Source: an uncultured Eubacteriales bacterium (GTDB lineage: Bacteria; Bacillota; Clostridia; Peptostreptococcales; Anaerovoracaceae). From it: a DNA stretch of 39,794 nt. Positions within the stretch are counted from its first letter, which is position 1; every line of letters begins with the position of its first letter. Both the position numbers and the translations under genes were made by a program. This document shows positions 7,087-15,987 of this stretch, piece after piece. The stretch spans positions 1-39,794 of the forward strand of contig UQMQ01000006.1 of assembly GCA_900542245.1 (NCBI GenBank), in the 5' to 3' direction. Under the pieces are notes generated by a model that made no database searches, had not been told where the DNA came from, and saw only the letters and a list, made by a program, of their open reading frames with translations.

Positions 7087-9198
7087 TTATTTACCGGTTC
7101 CTCGTTTTTCTGCATCGAAGCAGAGGATGGTGATCGGGTTTTCACTTTTCATCATGGTGTAGCTGCCGACTGCATGCCCTCTGGCAACCGAAATCTGCGT
7201 TACCTCAGGCGCTCCGCATCCGTATTTTTTCGCGCAGGCAAGCGCCTGTGCGGTCGATTCCAGCGCGATGCAGTTGATCACGAAGCGGACCTGTGCAGGC
7301 TTGTGATTCCCGCAGTCAGTAAGGTCGAAAGCATCCTTTTCGCTTGCAGCTTCCTTGTTCTCCGGAAGTTTTGTCAATGCCGCTTCAACGATTGCCTCCA
7401 TATTGCCTGCCGAACCACCGATGAAAACGTGCGTTGCAGGCGGAAGCTCCCGCATCGCCTCCGGCGCAAGTCCTTCGATAATATGCAGATTATCTGTTTT
7501 GAATTTCCGTCGATTGTCCTGCAGCAGCCGGATCGCTTCCGGATTTCGTTCTACCGCATAGACCCTGCCTTTGGAGGCGCGCAGCGCCATTTCCACCGAT
7601 ACAGAGCCGGTTCCCGCGCCGATATCATAGCAAACGGCATCTTCGGTCAGATGCAGGCGATCCACAGATAACACGCGGATTTCCTCCTTGGTCATCGGTA
7701 CCTTACCGCGCAGGAATTCTTCATCCTTGCGGCAGTGCAGTGGATTGATCTTCGTTTCCGCCGCGCATGGATTTTCCAACAAGAGCACGCTCAGCGGATC
7801 GTGCCGGAAGCTGCATAGGTCTTTTGCTGCGCCGATCGTAATTTTTTCGTCCGCATAAGAAAGCCGCTCGCCTACCGACAGCTTCACCTCCGGCATCTCA
7901 AAATCCACCAGTTTTTGCGCTAATTCAGCCGCATCGGCAGGCTTCCCGAGAATGGAGAAAACCTTTGCGTGGTCGCGGATTAACGGAACCAGCGACTGTG
8001 TCCTGCCATGGTTGGAGACGATGATTGCGTCGTCCCAAGCGGTCCCAAGCCTTGCCGCCAGCGCAGATACGGAGGAAACCCCCGGGATCACATGAAGCTC
8101 GACACTTTCTCCAAGCATAACCAGCCTTTCATAAAGCTTTTTTGCCCCGCTGTAAAATCCGGTGTCTCCGGAAAGCAGCACCGCGAAACGTTCATACGCG
8201 CGGTGTGTGTCGATATAGTGCGCGATGACCGCACTGCGATATTCGTCCAAAATCGGTTTTTTCCCCCGCGCAAGGTCAAGCATCCTGCCGGAGCCGATCA
8301 CATAATCCGCATCCGCGAGCGCTGCCGCTGCCTCCTCTGTCATGCTGCCTTGTCCACCGGGACCGATGCCGATGAGCGAAACCTTTACCCGCGGCTTCAG
8401 CGCAAACCGTTCTGCCAAAAGCGCTTTACAAGCCATGACCGAAATACCGGTCTCCTTGCGCGGTCTGCCGATGACGACAGCCGTACAGCCGACGGCTTCA
8501 CAGGCAAGCAGCTTTTCGGCAAAGCCGCCGGCTTGTCCGGTATCCTTGGTTACCAGATAGGAAATGTCATAGGTGCGGAGCAGCGCTTCGTTCAGCTCCG
8601 TTGGAAACGGTCCCTGCATGGCGATCAGATGTTTTCCCTCAAAGCCGATGGACGCGCAATGCTGTACGGACTCCGCCGTAGAAAGCACCCGCGCGAAGAC
8701 CCTTTCCTGCCAGTCATCGATCGCTGTATAGGCTTGCAGCTCCTTGCTGCCTGTGGTCGCTAGGATCCTGCCCGATCGGCTGTTTAACCAGTCGATGGTG
8801 GTTTCCATGCTGTCCAAATAGACGACACCGCCCATCGCGCCGTCATCTTCCGACAGCAAATGCTGTTCTGCTTGCGCTCCTTTGTCCGCAGACGCCCGCA
8901 ATACGCGCAGATATTCGACATTGGTACGCTGCGCCGCCTGCAGAATATTCTCGGTCACCGCAGCCGCATAAGGATGCGTGGCATCGATGACCAGCTCCGG
9001 CTGCTCTGTGCGCATCAAAGCTTCCATCTCCGCGGCGGTCAGCCGCTCCGTCAGCACCCGCACCGCGTCAGAGGAGGACGCAAGCTTGCAACCATATGTA
9101 GTTGCAACGCAGACAAGCGCCGATATGTTATTTTTGACGAGAAACTCTGAAAGCTCTCTGCCCTCGGTCGTTCCGCCGAACAAAAGGATCTTACACAT
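7087..9198 (-). CDS. cbiJ-cbiE-cbiT: Triple fusion: cobalt-precorrin-6A reductase (CobK/CbiJ) + C5-methyltransferase (CbiE) + C15-methyltransferase (CbiT)
   Basis: A single 703-aa polypeptide carries three consecutive pathway steps. Residues 1 to about 260 are a CbiJ/CobK reductase (ILLFGGTTEGRELSEFL at the start, DATHPYAAAVTENI at about 72-85, VTKDTGQAGGFAEKL at about 216-230). Residues about 271-470 are a tetrapyrrole methylase CbiE domain (VSLIGIGPGGQGSMT, LLSGDTGFYSGA, HVIPGVSSVSALAARLG). Residues about 480-700 are a CbiT class I SAM methyltransferase (GKVPMTKEEIR, DIGAGTGSVSVE at about 525-536, FIGGSAGNM). CbiET fusions are common; adding the reductase at the N-terminus is rarer, and it lets the reduction of precorrin-6A feed the decarboxylating methylation steps. 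The start overlaps cbiH by 8 nt. Confidence 0.92.
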   Translation of the reverse strand: MCKILLFGGTTEGRELSEFLVKNNISALVCVATTYGCKLASSSDAVRVLTERLTAAEMEALMRTEQPELVIDATHPYAAAVTENILQAAQRTNVEYLRVLRASADKGAQAEQHLLSEDDGAMGGVVYLDSMETTIDWLNSRSGRILATTGSKELQAYTAIDDWQERVFARVLSTAESVQHCASIGFEGKHLIAMQGPFPTELNEALLRTYDISYLVTKDTGQAGGFAEKLLACEAVGCTAVVIGRPRKETGISVMACKALLAERFALKPRVKVSLIGIGPGGQGSMTEEAAAALADADYVIGSGRMLDLARGKKPILDEYRSAVIAHYIDTHRAYERFAVLLSGDTGFYSGAKKLYERLVMLGESVELHVIPGVSSVSALAARLGTAWDDAIIVSNHGRTQSLVPLIRDHAKVFSILGKPADAAELAQKLVDFEMPEVKLSVGERLSYADEKITIGAAKDLCSFRHDPLSVLLLENPCAAETKINPLHCRKDEEFLRGKVPMTKEEIRVLSVDRLHLTEDAVCYDIGAGTGSVSVEMALRASKGRVYAVERNPEAIRLLQDNRRKFKTDNLHIIEGLAPEAMRELPPATHVFIGGSAGNMEAIVEAALTKLPENKEAASEKDAFDLTDCGNHKPAQVRFVINCIALESTAQALACAKKYGCGAPEVTQISVARGHAVGSYTMMKSENPITILCFDAEKRGTGK

Positions 9199-9922
9199 CT
9201 CGATAACCTCTCGGCGTCACCATTTTGCCGTTCAAGACCTTGGTCTGGGTATTGCCGATAAATACAGTCGTAAACATATCCACCTTCGTATCGCGCAGTG
9301 CTTCGAGACTCAGTACCCGCATCTGCTCGCCTTCTCTGCCGATGTTGCCGACGATGCCGCAGACGGTTTCCTTCGGTTTATGCTCCATCAGAAGATCGCA
9401 GGCTTTGGCAAGATAATCGGCGCGTTTGACGCTGGACGGATTATACAGGCAGACAACGAAGTCCCCTTTTGCCGCACTGCGCAGACGTTCTTCGATCAGC
9501 TCCCACGGCGTCAGGAGGTCACTGAGGCTGATGAGACAAAAGTCGTGGATCAAAGGCGCACCCAGGCACGCCGCGCCGCTGATGGCAGCGGTCACGCCCG
9601 GTATGACCGCGATTTCAATTTGCGGATACGCGCTGCCAACCTCATACATCAGTCCCGCCATCCCGTAAACGCCGGCATCACCGGAGCAAATCATGGCTAC
9701 CGTCTGTCCTTTTGCTGCTTCTTCAAATGCCATCACGCAGCGTTCTTTTTCTTTGCGCATCGGTGTCGTGAGGAAAGTTTTCCCCGGGAAATGTTCCTTG
9801 ACTAAATCCACATAGACCGTATAGCCGATGATGACATCACAGTTTTTTAGGGTTTCACAGGCCTCGATGGTCATTTTTTCGTAAGCGCCCGGCCCGATGC
9901 CGACAACATAAATCTTATTCAA
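9191..9922 (-). CDS. cbiH: Cobalt-precorrin-3 C17-methyltransferase CbiH
   Basis: SAM-dependent ring-contracting methylase acting on cobalt-factor III in the anaerobic pathway. The 243-aa protein has the tetrapyrrole methylase layout: IYVVGIGPGAYEKMT at the N-terminus, VIIGYTVYVDLV, the SAM-loop ICSGDAGVYGMAGLM (about 98-112), IPGVTAAISGAACLGAPLIHDFCLISLSD split across the middle, and CLYNPSS. The AHHD-type HDFCLISLSD motif and GDAGVYGMAGL are characteristic of CobJ/CbiH. It has no C-terminal extension. It overlaps cbiG by 8 nt upstream and the triple fusion by 8 nt downstream. Confidence 0.94.
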   Translation of the reverse strand: MNKIYVVGIGPGAYEKMTIEACETLKNCDVIIGYTVYVDLVKEHFPGKTFLTTPMRKEKERCVMAFEEAAKGQTVAMICSGDAGVYGMAGLMYEVGSAYPQIEIAVIPGVTAAISGAACLGAPLIHDFCLISLSDLLTPWELIEERLRSAAKGDFVVCLYNPSSVKRADYLAKACDLLMEHKPKETVCGIVGNIGREGEQMRVLSLEALRDTKVDMFTTVFIGNTQTKVLNGKMVTPRGYRDV

Positions 9923-11081
9923 ATCGTATGCTTCCTTTCTTCATCGCCAAGGCGGCAGTCACGCCGTCCATGGCTGTTTTTGGCTGCAGCAGCAGCGCGC
10001 TGCCGTTGTTTTGCGGCGTTCCGGCTTCGGCATCCACAGAGGCCAGCAGCAAAGCGCCGCGTTCGCAAACATTATCTGTCCCGGTGATCTGCTTGACAAA
10101 AGCCGATCCCGTAAAACTTCCTTCCACTTGGTTCAGCTCCGCCGCGGTAAAGAACTGCAGTGGCAGATGCCTCTCTGCGGCAAACCGCAAGAGTCCCGCT
10201 TCCTCGCGTTTGATGTCGATGGAGGCTGCGCCTGCCAAGGCTGCCGGATCTACGCCCGCTTGCGCAAGACAAGCCTCCACAGCCTGCGCTACGGCTTCTT
10301 CCGGCTTTCCGGCTTTCAATCCGATGCCTAAATACACCGTCTGCGGCACCAGCCACAAAACCTCCGGCTTATCGATAAGCTCCGGCTTTCGCGGTGAAAT
10401 CAGCATCGCGCCGCCGCCATGATAGTCCGCGAAGGCTTCCAGTCCTGCCAGACGCACTTCGTCCGGCACTGCGCCTTCTACGGCGGCATCTGTATAAATC
10501 GTGATGGTTTCGCCCCGCACCAGCGCTGCTGCGACCAGCTTCGCTGCCGTAAAGTCCATGATCTTGAGTCCGTTCCTTTGTGCGAAAACATCCGGCGCCA
10601 GTTTCCGGTGCACGTCAGTGGCTGTCGTCAGCACCGCTTCGGCGCCTGTCATCGCCGCAAGCCGACAGGCGATTGCATTTGCCCCGCCCAGATGTCCGGA
10701 CAGGATGGGAATCACATATTGCAGACGATCATCGACAACGAGGACGGCGGGGTCGGTCTTTTTGCTGACTGCCAGCGGTCCGATGGTGCGCACCGCAATA
10801 CCCGCGGACCCGACGAAGATCAGACAGTCATCCTGCGCGAAATGCTGCTTGCCCCAGTCAGCCAGCGACGCCGTAAGCGGTATCACATCCGCGTGCTCGG
10901 TCGCTGTTTCCGCAGCCGCAAGCCCTTCCGGACGCGCATCCGGTTCCGATTCCGCGGCGAATCGCCCTTTGGCAAAAACCTTGACATTCCAATCCGGATA
11001 TGCGCTTTTTAAGTACTCCCTCAGCCTTCGTGCCGTTTCCTTTCCCGGCGGACTGAAGCAAAGAATTGATGCTTGTTTCAT
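9915..11081 (-). CDS. cbiG: Cobalt-precorrin-5A hydrolase CbiG
   Basis: Opens the delta-lactone of cobalt-precorrin-5A and releases the two-carbon fragment as acetaldehyde, a step specific to the anaerobic pathway. The 388-aa product has the N-terminal region (ILCFSPPGKETARRL), the central domain FVGSAGIAVRTIGPL and ILSGHLGGANAIACRLA, and the C-terminal domain beginning VYLGIGLKAGKP with SIDIKREEAGL. The frame is open further upstream, but the ATG at 11081 has AAAGG about 6 nt before it and matches the family start. It begins 28 bp after the cbiF stop and overlaps cbiH by 8 nt. Confidence 0.94.
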   Translation of the reverse strand: MKQASILCFSPPGKETARRLREYLKSAYPDWNVKVFAKGRFAAESEPDARPEGLAAAETATEHADVIPLTASLADWGKQHFAQDDCLIFVGSAGIAVRTIGPLAVSKKTDPAVLVVDDRLQYVIPILSGHLGGANAIACRLAAMTGAEAVLTTATDVHRKLAPDVFAQRNGLKIMDFTAAKLVAAALVRGETITIYTDAAVEGAVPDEVRLAGLEAFADYHGGGAMLISPRKPELIDKPEVLWLVPQTVYLGIGLKAGKPEEAVAQAVEACLAQAGVDPAALAGAASIDIKREEAGLLRFAAERHLPLQFFTAAELNQVEGSFTGSAFVKQITGTDNVCERGALLLASVDAEAGTPQNNGSALLLQPKTAMDGVTAALAMKKGSIRFE

Positions 11082-11109
11082 ACCGCGCCTTTCATACATA
11101 CTTGCTTTC

Positions 11110-11874
11110 TTATTTGCTCGCTTCTCGAAATTCGGTGGTAAAGCCCGGATCGTACAGCTTGGAACGGTCATAATGACTGCAGCTTACCACGTCTCCGATA
11201 ATCATCAGCGCGGTTTTGGTAATGCCGTTCTTTTTCGCGGTTTCTGCGAGCGTTCCCACAGTGCAGACGAAGGACTTTTCGTCCTCCCAGGTTGCCTTGT
11301 AGACGATGGCTGCCGGTGTGTCCGCGCTGTAACCGCCGGCAATGAGTCTTGCAGATAGTTCCTCCAAAAGTCCGGTACTCAAAAACACCACCATAGTCGC
11401 GTGATGTGCAGCGAAGGACTCAATGCTCTCTTTCTCCGGTACCGGCGTCCTGCCTGCCATACGGGTGATGATGACGCTTTGGGAAATATTCGGTAAAGTA
11501 TATTCCAGATTCAGCGCCGAGGCAGCCCCGCAGAAAGAGCTGACGCCCGGACAGTAATCATAAGGTATGTTCTCTTCATCCAGCACATCCATCTGCTCCC
11601 GGATTGCGCCGTACAGGCAAGGATCTCCGGTATGCAGACGCACCACCTGTTTCTCTGCCTTTACATCTTGCCGCATCACCTCCAGCACTTCTTCCAAGGT
11701 CATATGCGCGCTGTTATAGATGCTGCAGCCCGCTTTCGCGTAGTCCAGCAGCTGCGGATTGACGAGCGAGCCCGCATAGATAATGGTATCGGCTTCTTCT
11801 AAGTATTGCTTTCCTCTCAGGGTGATCAGGTCAGCAGCGCCGCTGCCTGCCCCTACAAAATGAATGGTTTTCAT
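11110..11874 (-). CDS. cbiF: Cobalt-precorrin-4 C11-methyltransferase CbiF
   Basis: SAM-dependent methylase of C-11. The 254-aa protein begins IHFVGAGSGAADLITLRG, the classic CbiF/CobM start, and contains YAGSLVNPQLL, LHTGDPCLYGAIREQM (SAM-binding GDPxxYG loop), YCPGVSSFCGAASAL and TRMAGRTPVPE. The last motif is diagnostic for this family among the tetrapyrrole methylases. The ATG overlaps the cbiL stop by 4 nt (ATGA). Confidence 0.95.
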   Translation of the reverse strand: MKTIHFVGAGSGAADLITLRGKQYLEEADTIIYAGSLVNPQLLDYAKAGCSIYNSAHMTLEEVLEVMRQDVKAEKQVVRLHTGDPCLYGAIREQMDVLDEENIPYDYCPGVSSFCGAASALNLEYTLPNISQSVIITRMAGRTPVPEKESIESFAAHHATMVVFLSTGLLEELSARLIAGGYSADTPAAIVYKATWEDEKSFVCTVGTLAETAKKNGITKTALMIIGDVVSCSHYDRSKLYDPGFTTEFREASK

Positions 11875-12584
11875 GCTTGTTCCTCCTGCTTTTCTTTGAC
11901 AATGATGACGGAATAGTAAGACGCATCGTCCGGGATCTCCGCCGGATTCGCATAAATTTTTTCTCCCTCCATCCCACAGTTCTCTACCATGACGGCATCC
12001 TGCCCGCTCGCGAGAATCGCCGCGCGCACCGCTTTCATTTCTTTTCCCGTCTTCATCAGGATCTTCGTTCCCGGCAGCGCCAAAAGCTCCGACACGCTGT
12101 CCCTTCGATAGCTGGCAGGGATCACATGCAGCGGCTGGTCTTTTTCGACCAGATCGGTATTGAGCCTTGCCGCGGCTGCTGTAAAGGAAGTGATGCCATT
12201 GATGATCTCCGTTTCATAGCCGTCTGCCGCGACCAGCTTGTGCACATACATATAGGTCGCGTACACCGTAACGTCTCCTAAAGTTAAAAAGCTGACCGTC
12301 AGCCCATCCTCCAGCAGCGCTTCGATTTGCTCTGCCGCTGCGCGGTGTCCTGCTTCCAATACCGCCTCATCCTTCACCATCGGCATTTCTACCGCTATCA
12401 GCTGTTTCTCTGTAAGATTCTCACAGATACCTGCCGCGATGCGATAAGCGACGGAATCCTCCGCCTGTTTGCCCGGCACGACAATGACATCGCTTTGATT
12501 TATGATTCGAACGGCTTTGATGGTCATCAGCTCCGGATCTCCCGGACCAACGCCGATGCCGTATAATTTTCCTCTTTGTTTCAT
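11871..12584 (-). CDS. cbiL: Cobalt-factor II C20-methyltransferase CbiL
   Basis: First methylase of the corrin branch, adding the C-20 methyl after cobalt insertion. The 237-aa protein starts KLYGIGVGPGDPELMTIKAV, the CbiL/CobI signature, followed by IINQSDVIVVPGK, FLTLGDVTVYATYMYVH and INGITSFTAAAARL. The GDVTVY loop is the family's variant of GDPxxY. It lies 63 bp downstream of cbiD and overlaps cbiF by 4 nt. Confidence 0.93.
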   Translation of the reverse strand: MKQRGKLYGIGVGPGDPELMTIKAVRIINQSDVIVVPGKQAEDSVAYRIAAGICENLTEKQLIAVEMPMVKDEAVLEAGHRAAAEQIEALLEDGLTVSFLTLGDVTVYATYMYVHKLVAADGYETEIINGITSFTAAAARLNTDLVEKDQPLHVIPASYRRDSVSELLALPGTKILMKTGKEMKAVRAAILASGQDAVMVENCGMEGEKIYANPAEIPDDASYYSVIIVKEKQEEQA

Positions 12585-12647
12585 CGCTTGATCCCTTCGC
12601 AGCGAACTTTTGCCGCGATTCGCGTAAAAATTCGTTTCGCTTTCCTT

Positions 12648-13814
12648 TTAGATTTTTGTTGCTTTGGCTTCTGCTTCTATTTTGGCAAGCATATCGCGAA
12701 AGCCCGCGGTTTCTCCCAGCGCACCCTTTTCGTTGGAAAAGATCAAGGCCTCGGTTTCAATCGCGCCGTAGCATCGATGCTGCAGATAGAACGCGATTTT
12801 GTCGGTCAGAATCCGCATGGTTTCTTCCAGCAATCCGGCTTCTTCCACGATTTCAACCGCTTCTGCTGTCGTAACCGTATCCAAAATCCGCATCGCGCCG
12901 TCCCGGTCGATACCTGCTCTGAGTGCCGCCGCCGCCATGATCTCACTTCTGGCATCCGCGTTCTGTGAATGCGTGTTCATAATGCCGCCTGCAACCTTGA
13001 CAAACTTGCCGATATGCGCGATAAACAGCAGGCCCTTCGCGCCAAGGTTCACAGCCATATCGATGACCTCACCGATATAATTGCTGCACTTGATTGTATC
13101 CCGTATCGGCATATAGTCCAGCTCGTCCAGATAATGCTTCCCGTAGTTTCCAAGCGTGACGACCAGATAGCTTCGCCCCAGGGCAAGCTGCTGCTTCATT
13201 TCGACGCGGAGACTGTTTAAGAGCGCGGTCTCGCTCATCGGCTCTACGATGCCGGAGGTCCCTAAGATAGAGATCCCGCCTTCGATACCCAGCAGCGGAT
13301 TGAACGTCTTTTGGGCGCGTTCCGCGCCCTCCGGCACAGAAATCGTTGCACACAGACCGCCCTGCCAGCCGTATGCCGCCGCGGTTTCCTGCAGTGCCTC
13401 GGTGATCATCTGCCGCGGCACGCGGTTGATCGCGGCCTCCCCGACCGCCTGCTCCAGCCCCGGCCGCGTCACCCTGCCGACGCCTGCGCCCCCGGCAAGA
13501 TGAAAGCCTGTTTCCGCTCGCTCCACCCGGGCGTAAATCCGTATGCCATCTGTTACGTCAGGGTCATCACCCGCGTCCTTGACAATCGCGCAGGACACAA
13601 ACGTCTGTGCCATGACGCAATCGACCACTTCCAGATTGAGCGTAATGCCCTTAGGCGTCGTCAGCACCACGAAATCAGTTTTTTCACCGCTCAGCAGCAT
13701 CTGCGCGGCTGCTTTGGCTGCGGCAGCCGCGCAGGTTCCGGTGGTATAGCCGAAACGCATTTTTTGATTATTTTTGATGATATAATAGGCTTCAATTCCG
13801 GTCTGATGTTTCAT
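12648..13814 (-). CDS. cbiD: Cobalt-precorrin-5B C1-methyltransferase CbiD
   Basis: SAM-dependent methylase of C-1, unrelated in fold to the other ring methylases. The 388-aa protein has the diagnostic RFGYTTGTCAAAAAKAA near residue 20, then KDAGDDPDVTDG, GAGVGRVTRPGL, GGISILGTSGIVEPMSE and GNYGKHYLDEL. The first ATG (13814) overlaps the ATPase gene by 23 nt and has a distant AGGAAAA. An internal ATG at 13760 would match many family starts but has no ribosome binding site, so the upstream start is preferred. Confidence 0.94.
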   Translation of the reverse strand: MKHQTGIEAYYIIKNNQKMRFGYTTGTCAAAAAKAAAQMLLSGEKTDFVVLTTPKGITLNLEVVDCVMAQTFVSCAIVKDAGDDPDVTDGIRIYARVERAETGFHLAGGAGVGRVTRPGLEQAVGEAAINRVPRQMITEALQETAAAYGWQGGLCATISVPEGAERAQKTFNPLLGIEGGISILGTSGIVEPMSETALLNSLRVEMKQQLALGRSYLVVTLGNYGKHYLDELDYMPIRDTIKCSNYIGEVIDMAVNLGAKGLLFIAHIGKFVKVAGGIMNTHSQNADARSEIMAAAALRAGIDRDGAMRILDTVTTAEAVEIVEEAGLLEETMRILTDKIAFYLQHRCYGAIETEALIFSNEKGALGETAGFRDMLAKIEAEAKATKI

Positions 13815-14907
13815 AGCAAATCAGTTTTCCTGCTTTCTCCGCTTCTTCCTTGAGCCGGAAAACGGCTCGATTCATATCGCCTGCCGCGGTGTCGGCAAAG
13901 ATGACCCGCTCACAGGCGTTCATGCACGTGAGCGCCCGCCGGTACGTTTCCTCCGACATGGCGCAAAAAGGCTTTTCGGTGATGACTTCCGCGGCGAGCA
14001 ATCTTGCCAGCTGATAGTCGATATCGTTCGGGTACAGAATCCCCGCGGCAAACGGAATGTTTTCCTTCTGCAGTTTCCGATAGACCTCAATCCCGCTGCC
14101 TCCTGCCGAAATCACAAAGACGCGCGGCTCTCCCTCCGGCCGCGGCAGCTCGATGCTGCCGAACACCGGGTCGAAATACCCGTTGTCAATGTGATAGAGG
14201 CTGCGGATCGTTTCTTCCCGAAAAATCTGCTCCGGCGCGCCATAGGCAAAAATCGTTTCTCCGCTGACGCAGATAATCTTATCGGAAATCTTTTCCGCAA
14301 GGTCGATTTCATGCAGAGACATGATAACGGTAATATTTTTCTCCTTTGCCATACGGCGCAGGATGGACAAAAGCTCCAGCTTATATTTCACATCCAAAAA
14401 GGAAGTCGGCTCGTCCAAAATCATCACATCCGGCTCCTGACAAATCGCTCTGGCAAGCAGCACCCGCTGCCGCTGTCCATCGCTGATATTCGCGAAATCC
14501 CGCATACCGAGTTCCCCGGCATGCACCATAGCCAACGCCTCCTCCACCTTCTGCTCATCATCAGAGGTCAGAATCCCGAGTTTGCCGGTATACGGATAGC
14601 GTCCGCTTGCCACGATATCGTGACAAGTCATCAGCTCCGCCTTGATGCGGTCGGTCAAAACGACAGCCATGCGTGAGGCCAGTGCCTTATAGGACATCGC
14701 CTGAATGTCCGTACCGTCTAAAATCACGCCGCCGCTGATACGCTCCAGCTGGCGGGTGATACTTTTGAGAATCGTGGACTTTCCGGCGCCGTTCGGTCCG
14801 ATCAGCGTGACGATTTCTCCTTTTTGGATATCAAAACAGATATCCCGAATCAGCGGCTTTCCCTGATATCCGACGGAAAGCCGATCGAAGGTAAAATACT
14901 TGTTCAT
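13792..14907 (-). CDS. ABC importer ATPase (BtuD/FecE class) with an extra C-terminal domain
   Basis: Energises the adjacent tetrapyrrole or iron-chelate type importer from the cytoplasmic side. In the 371-aa product: Walker A GPNGAGKST (37-45), signature NISDGQRQR (140-148; ISDGQ instead of LSGGQ), Walker B VMILDEP (161-167), D-loop SFLDV and switch His199. The ATPase core ends near 255. It is followed by about 110 residues (PRVFVISAGGSG at 261-272, then FAAGILYPNDIDY and RVIFADT) that look like a small Rossmann-type alpha/beta domain and are absent from standard FecE/BtuD proteins of about 260 aa. The ATG at 14907 overlaps the permease stop (TGATG). Substrate is inferred from context: cobalamin, corrinoid or haem are all possible. 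Confidence 0.9.
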   Translation of the reverse strand: MNKYFTFDRLSVGYQGKPLIRDICFDIQKGEIVTLIGPNGAGKSTILKSITRQLERISGGVILDGTDIQAMSYKALASRMAVVLTDRIKAELMTCHDIVASGRYPYTGKLGILTSDDEQKVEEALAMVHAGELGMRDFANISDGQRQRVLLARAICQEPDVMILDEPTSFLDVKYKLELLSILRRMAKEKNITVIMSLHEIDLAEKISDKIICVSGETIFAYGAPEQIFREETIRSLYHIDNGYFDPVFGSIELPRPEGEPRVFVISAGGSGIEVYRKLQKENIPFAAGILYPNDIDYQLARLLAAEVITEKPFCAMSEETYRRALTCMNACERVIFADTAAGDMNRAVFRLKEEAEKAGKLICYETSDRN

Positions 14908-15983
14908 CAAATTCTGCTGCGCTTTCTTATCATCATATAAATTACAATCGGCGCACCGAAAATCGATGTCACCGTACTGATGTTCAGTTCCACCGGCGCG
15001 AACACCGTTCGGGCGATCAAATCGCAGAGCATGCAAAAGACCGAACCGCACAGGAAGCAGCCCGGGATGACCACGAGCGGTTTCGAGGTTCCCAAAGATG
15101 CCTTGGCGATAAACGGTACCGCGATGCCCACGAAGGAAATCGGTCCCGCGAAGGCTGTCACGCAAGCCGAAAGCAGGCTGGAAAGCAGGATCAGCAGGGC
15201 GCGGAATACCTTGATATTCACACCCATGCTCTGCGCGTAGGATTCTCCCAGCTGAAACGCACCGATCGGCTTAGACATGCAGACGGTCGCGGCGAAAGCG
15301 ATGCCGACCACTGTCGCGCCGACGGAAACCTTACTCCAGGTCATGCCCGAAAAGCTCCCCAGCGACCAGTTATGTAGGTTGACGATATCTGAGTCGCTGG
15401 CAAAGGTTACGACAAAATCCGTCACCGCCGAGCAGATATAGCCGATCATGATGCCCGCGACCAAAAGCGCCGCCATATTGCGGATCTTTCTGGAAACCAG
15501 AAGAATGAAGCCCGTCGCGATCAGTGAGCCGATAAAGGCCGCGAAAATCAGCGCGTAGGACGAAAGAGAGATGGCTTGCCGCATATAAAAGATCATGACC
15601 AGCGCGACCACCATCTTGGCGCCCGACGAAATGCCGAGCACAAAGGGCCCAGCGATCGGATTTTCAAAGAAAGTCTGGAGCATGAAGCCGGAAAGGGACA
15701 GTGCCCCGCCTAAAATGGCAGCCATCAAAATCCGCGGCAGGCGGATGCGCCAGATAATATCCATCTGGGTCTTACTGCCTTCCTTGCTGAAGATGACCTT
15801 CGCGATTTCTCCGGCGGACAGATGCACGCTTCCCGTATTGATGTTCAAAATCGTAATCAAAACGAACGCTGCCGCCAAGATTACAAAAACCATCGTCCAG
15901 CGCAAACGGCGTCTGGCGAGCTCCCTGTGAAAGCTCTCCGGCGCACGCGCGCGCTCCCCTTTACTGTTTACGAAATCTGTCAT
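14907..15983 (-). CDS. ABC importer permease, FecCD/BtuC family
   Basis: Membrane subunit of a class II importer for cobalamin, haem or siderophores. The 358-aa protein has a basic cytoplasmic N-terminus, a first helix TMVFVILAAAFVLITIL (about 30-46), RIRLPRILMAAILGGALSLSG (the conserved RLPR-GG region), GPFVLGISSGAKM, LLVAGIMIGYICSA and about ten hydrophobic segments. The C-terminus carries GPISFVGIAVPFIAK, the family's coupling motif region. It follows the lipoprotein gene by 4 bp and overlaps the ATPase gene by 1 nt, so the three form one transporter. Confidence 0.93.
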   Translation of the reverse strand: MTDFVNSKGERARAPESFHRELARRRLRWTMVFVILAAAFVLITILNINTGSVHLSAGEIAKVIFSKEGSKTQMDIIWRIRLPRILMAAILGGALSLSGFMLQTFFENPIAGPFVLGISSGAKMVVALVMIFYMRQAISLSSYALIFAAFIGSLIATGFILLVSRKIRNMAALLVAGIMIGYICSAVTDFVVTFASDSDIVNLHNWSLGSFSGMTWSKVSVGATVVGIAFAATVCMSKPIGAFQLGESYAQSMGVNIKVFRALLILLSSLLSACVTAFAGPISFVGIAVPFIAKASLGTSKPLVVIPGCFLCGSVFCMLCDLIARTVFAPVELNISTVTSIFGAPIVIYMMIRKRSRI

Positions 15984-15987
15984 ATTC

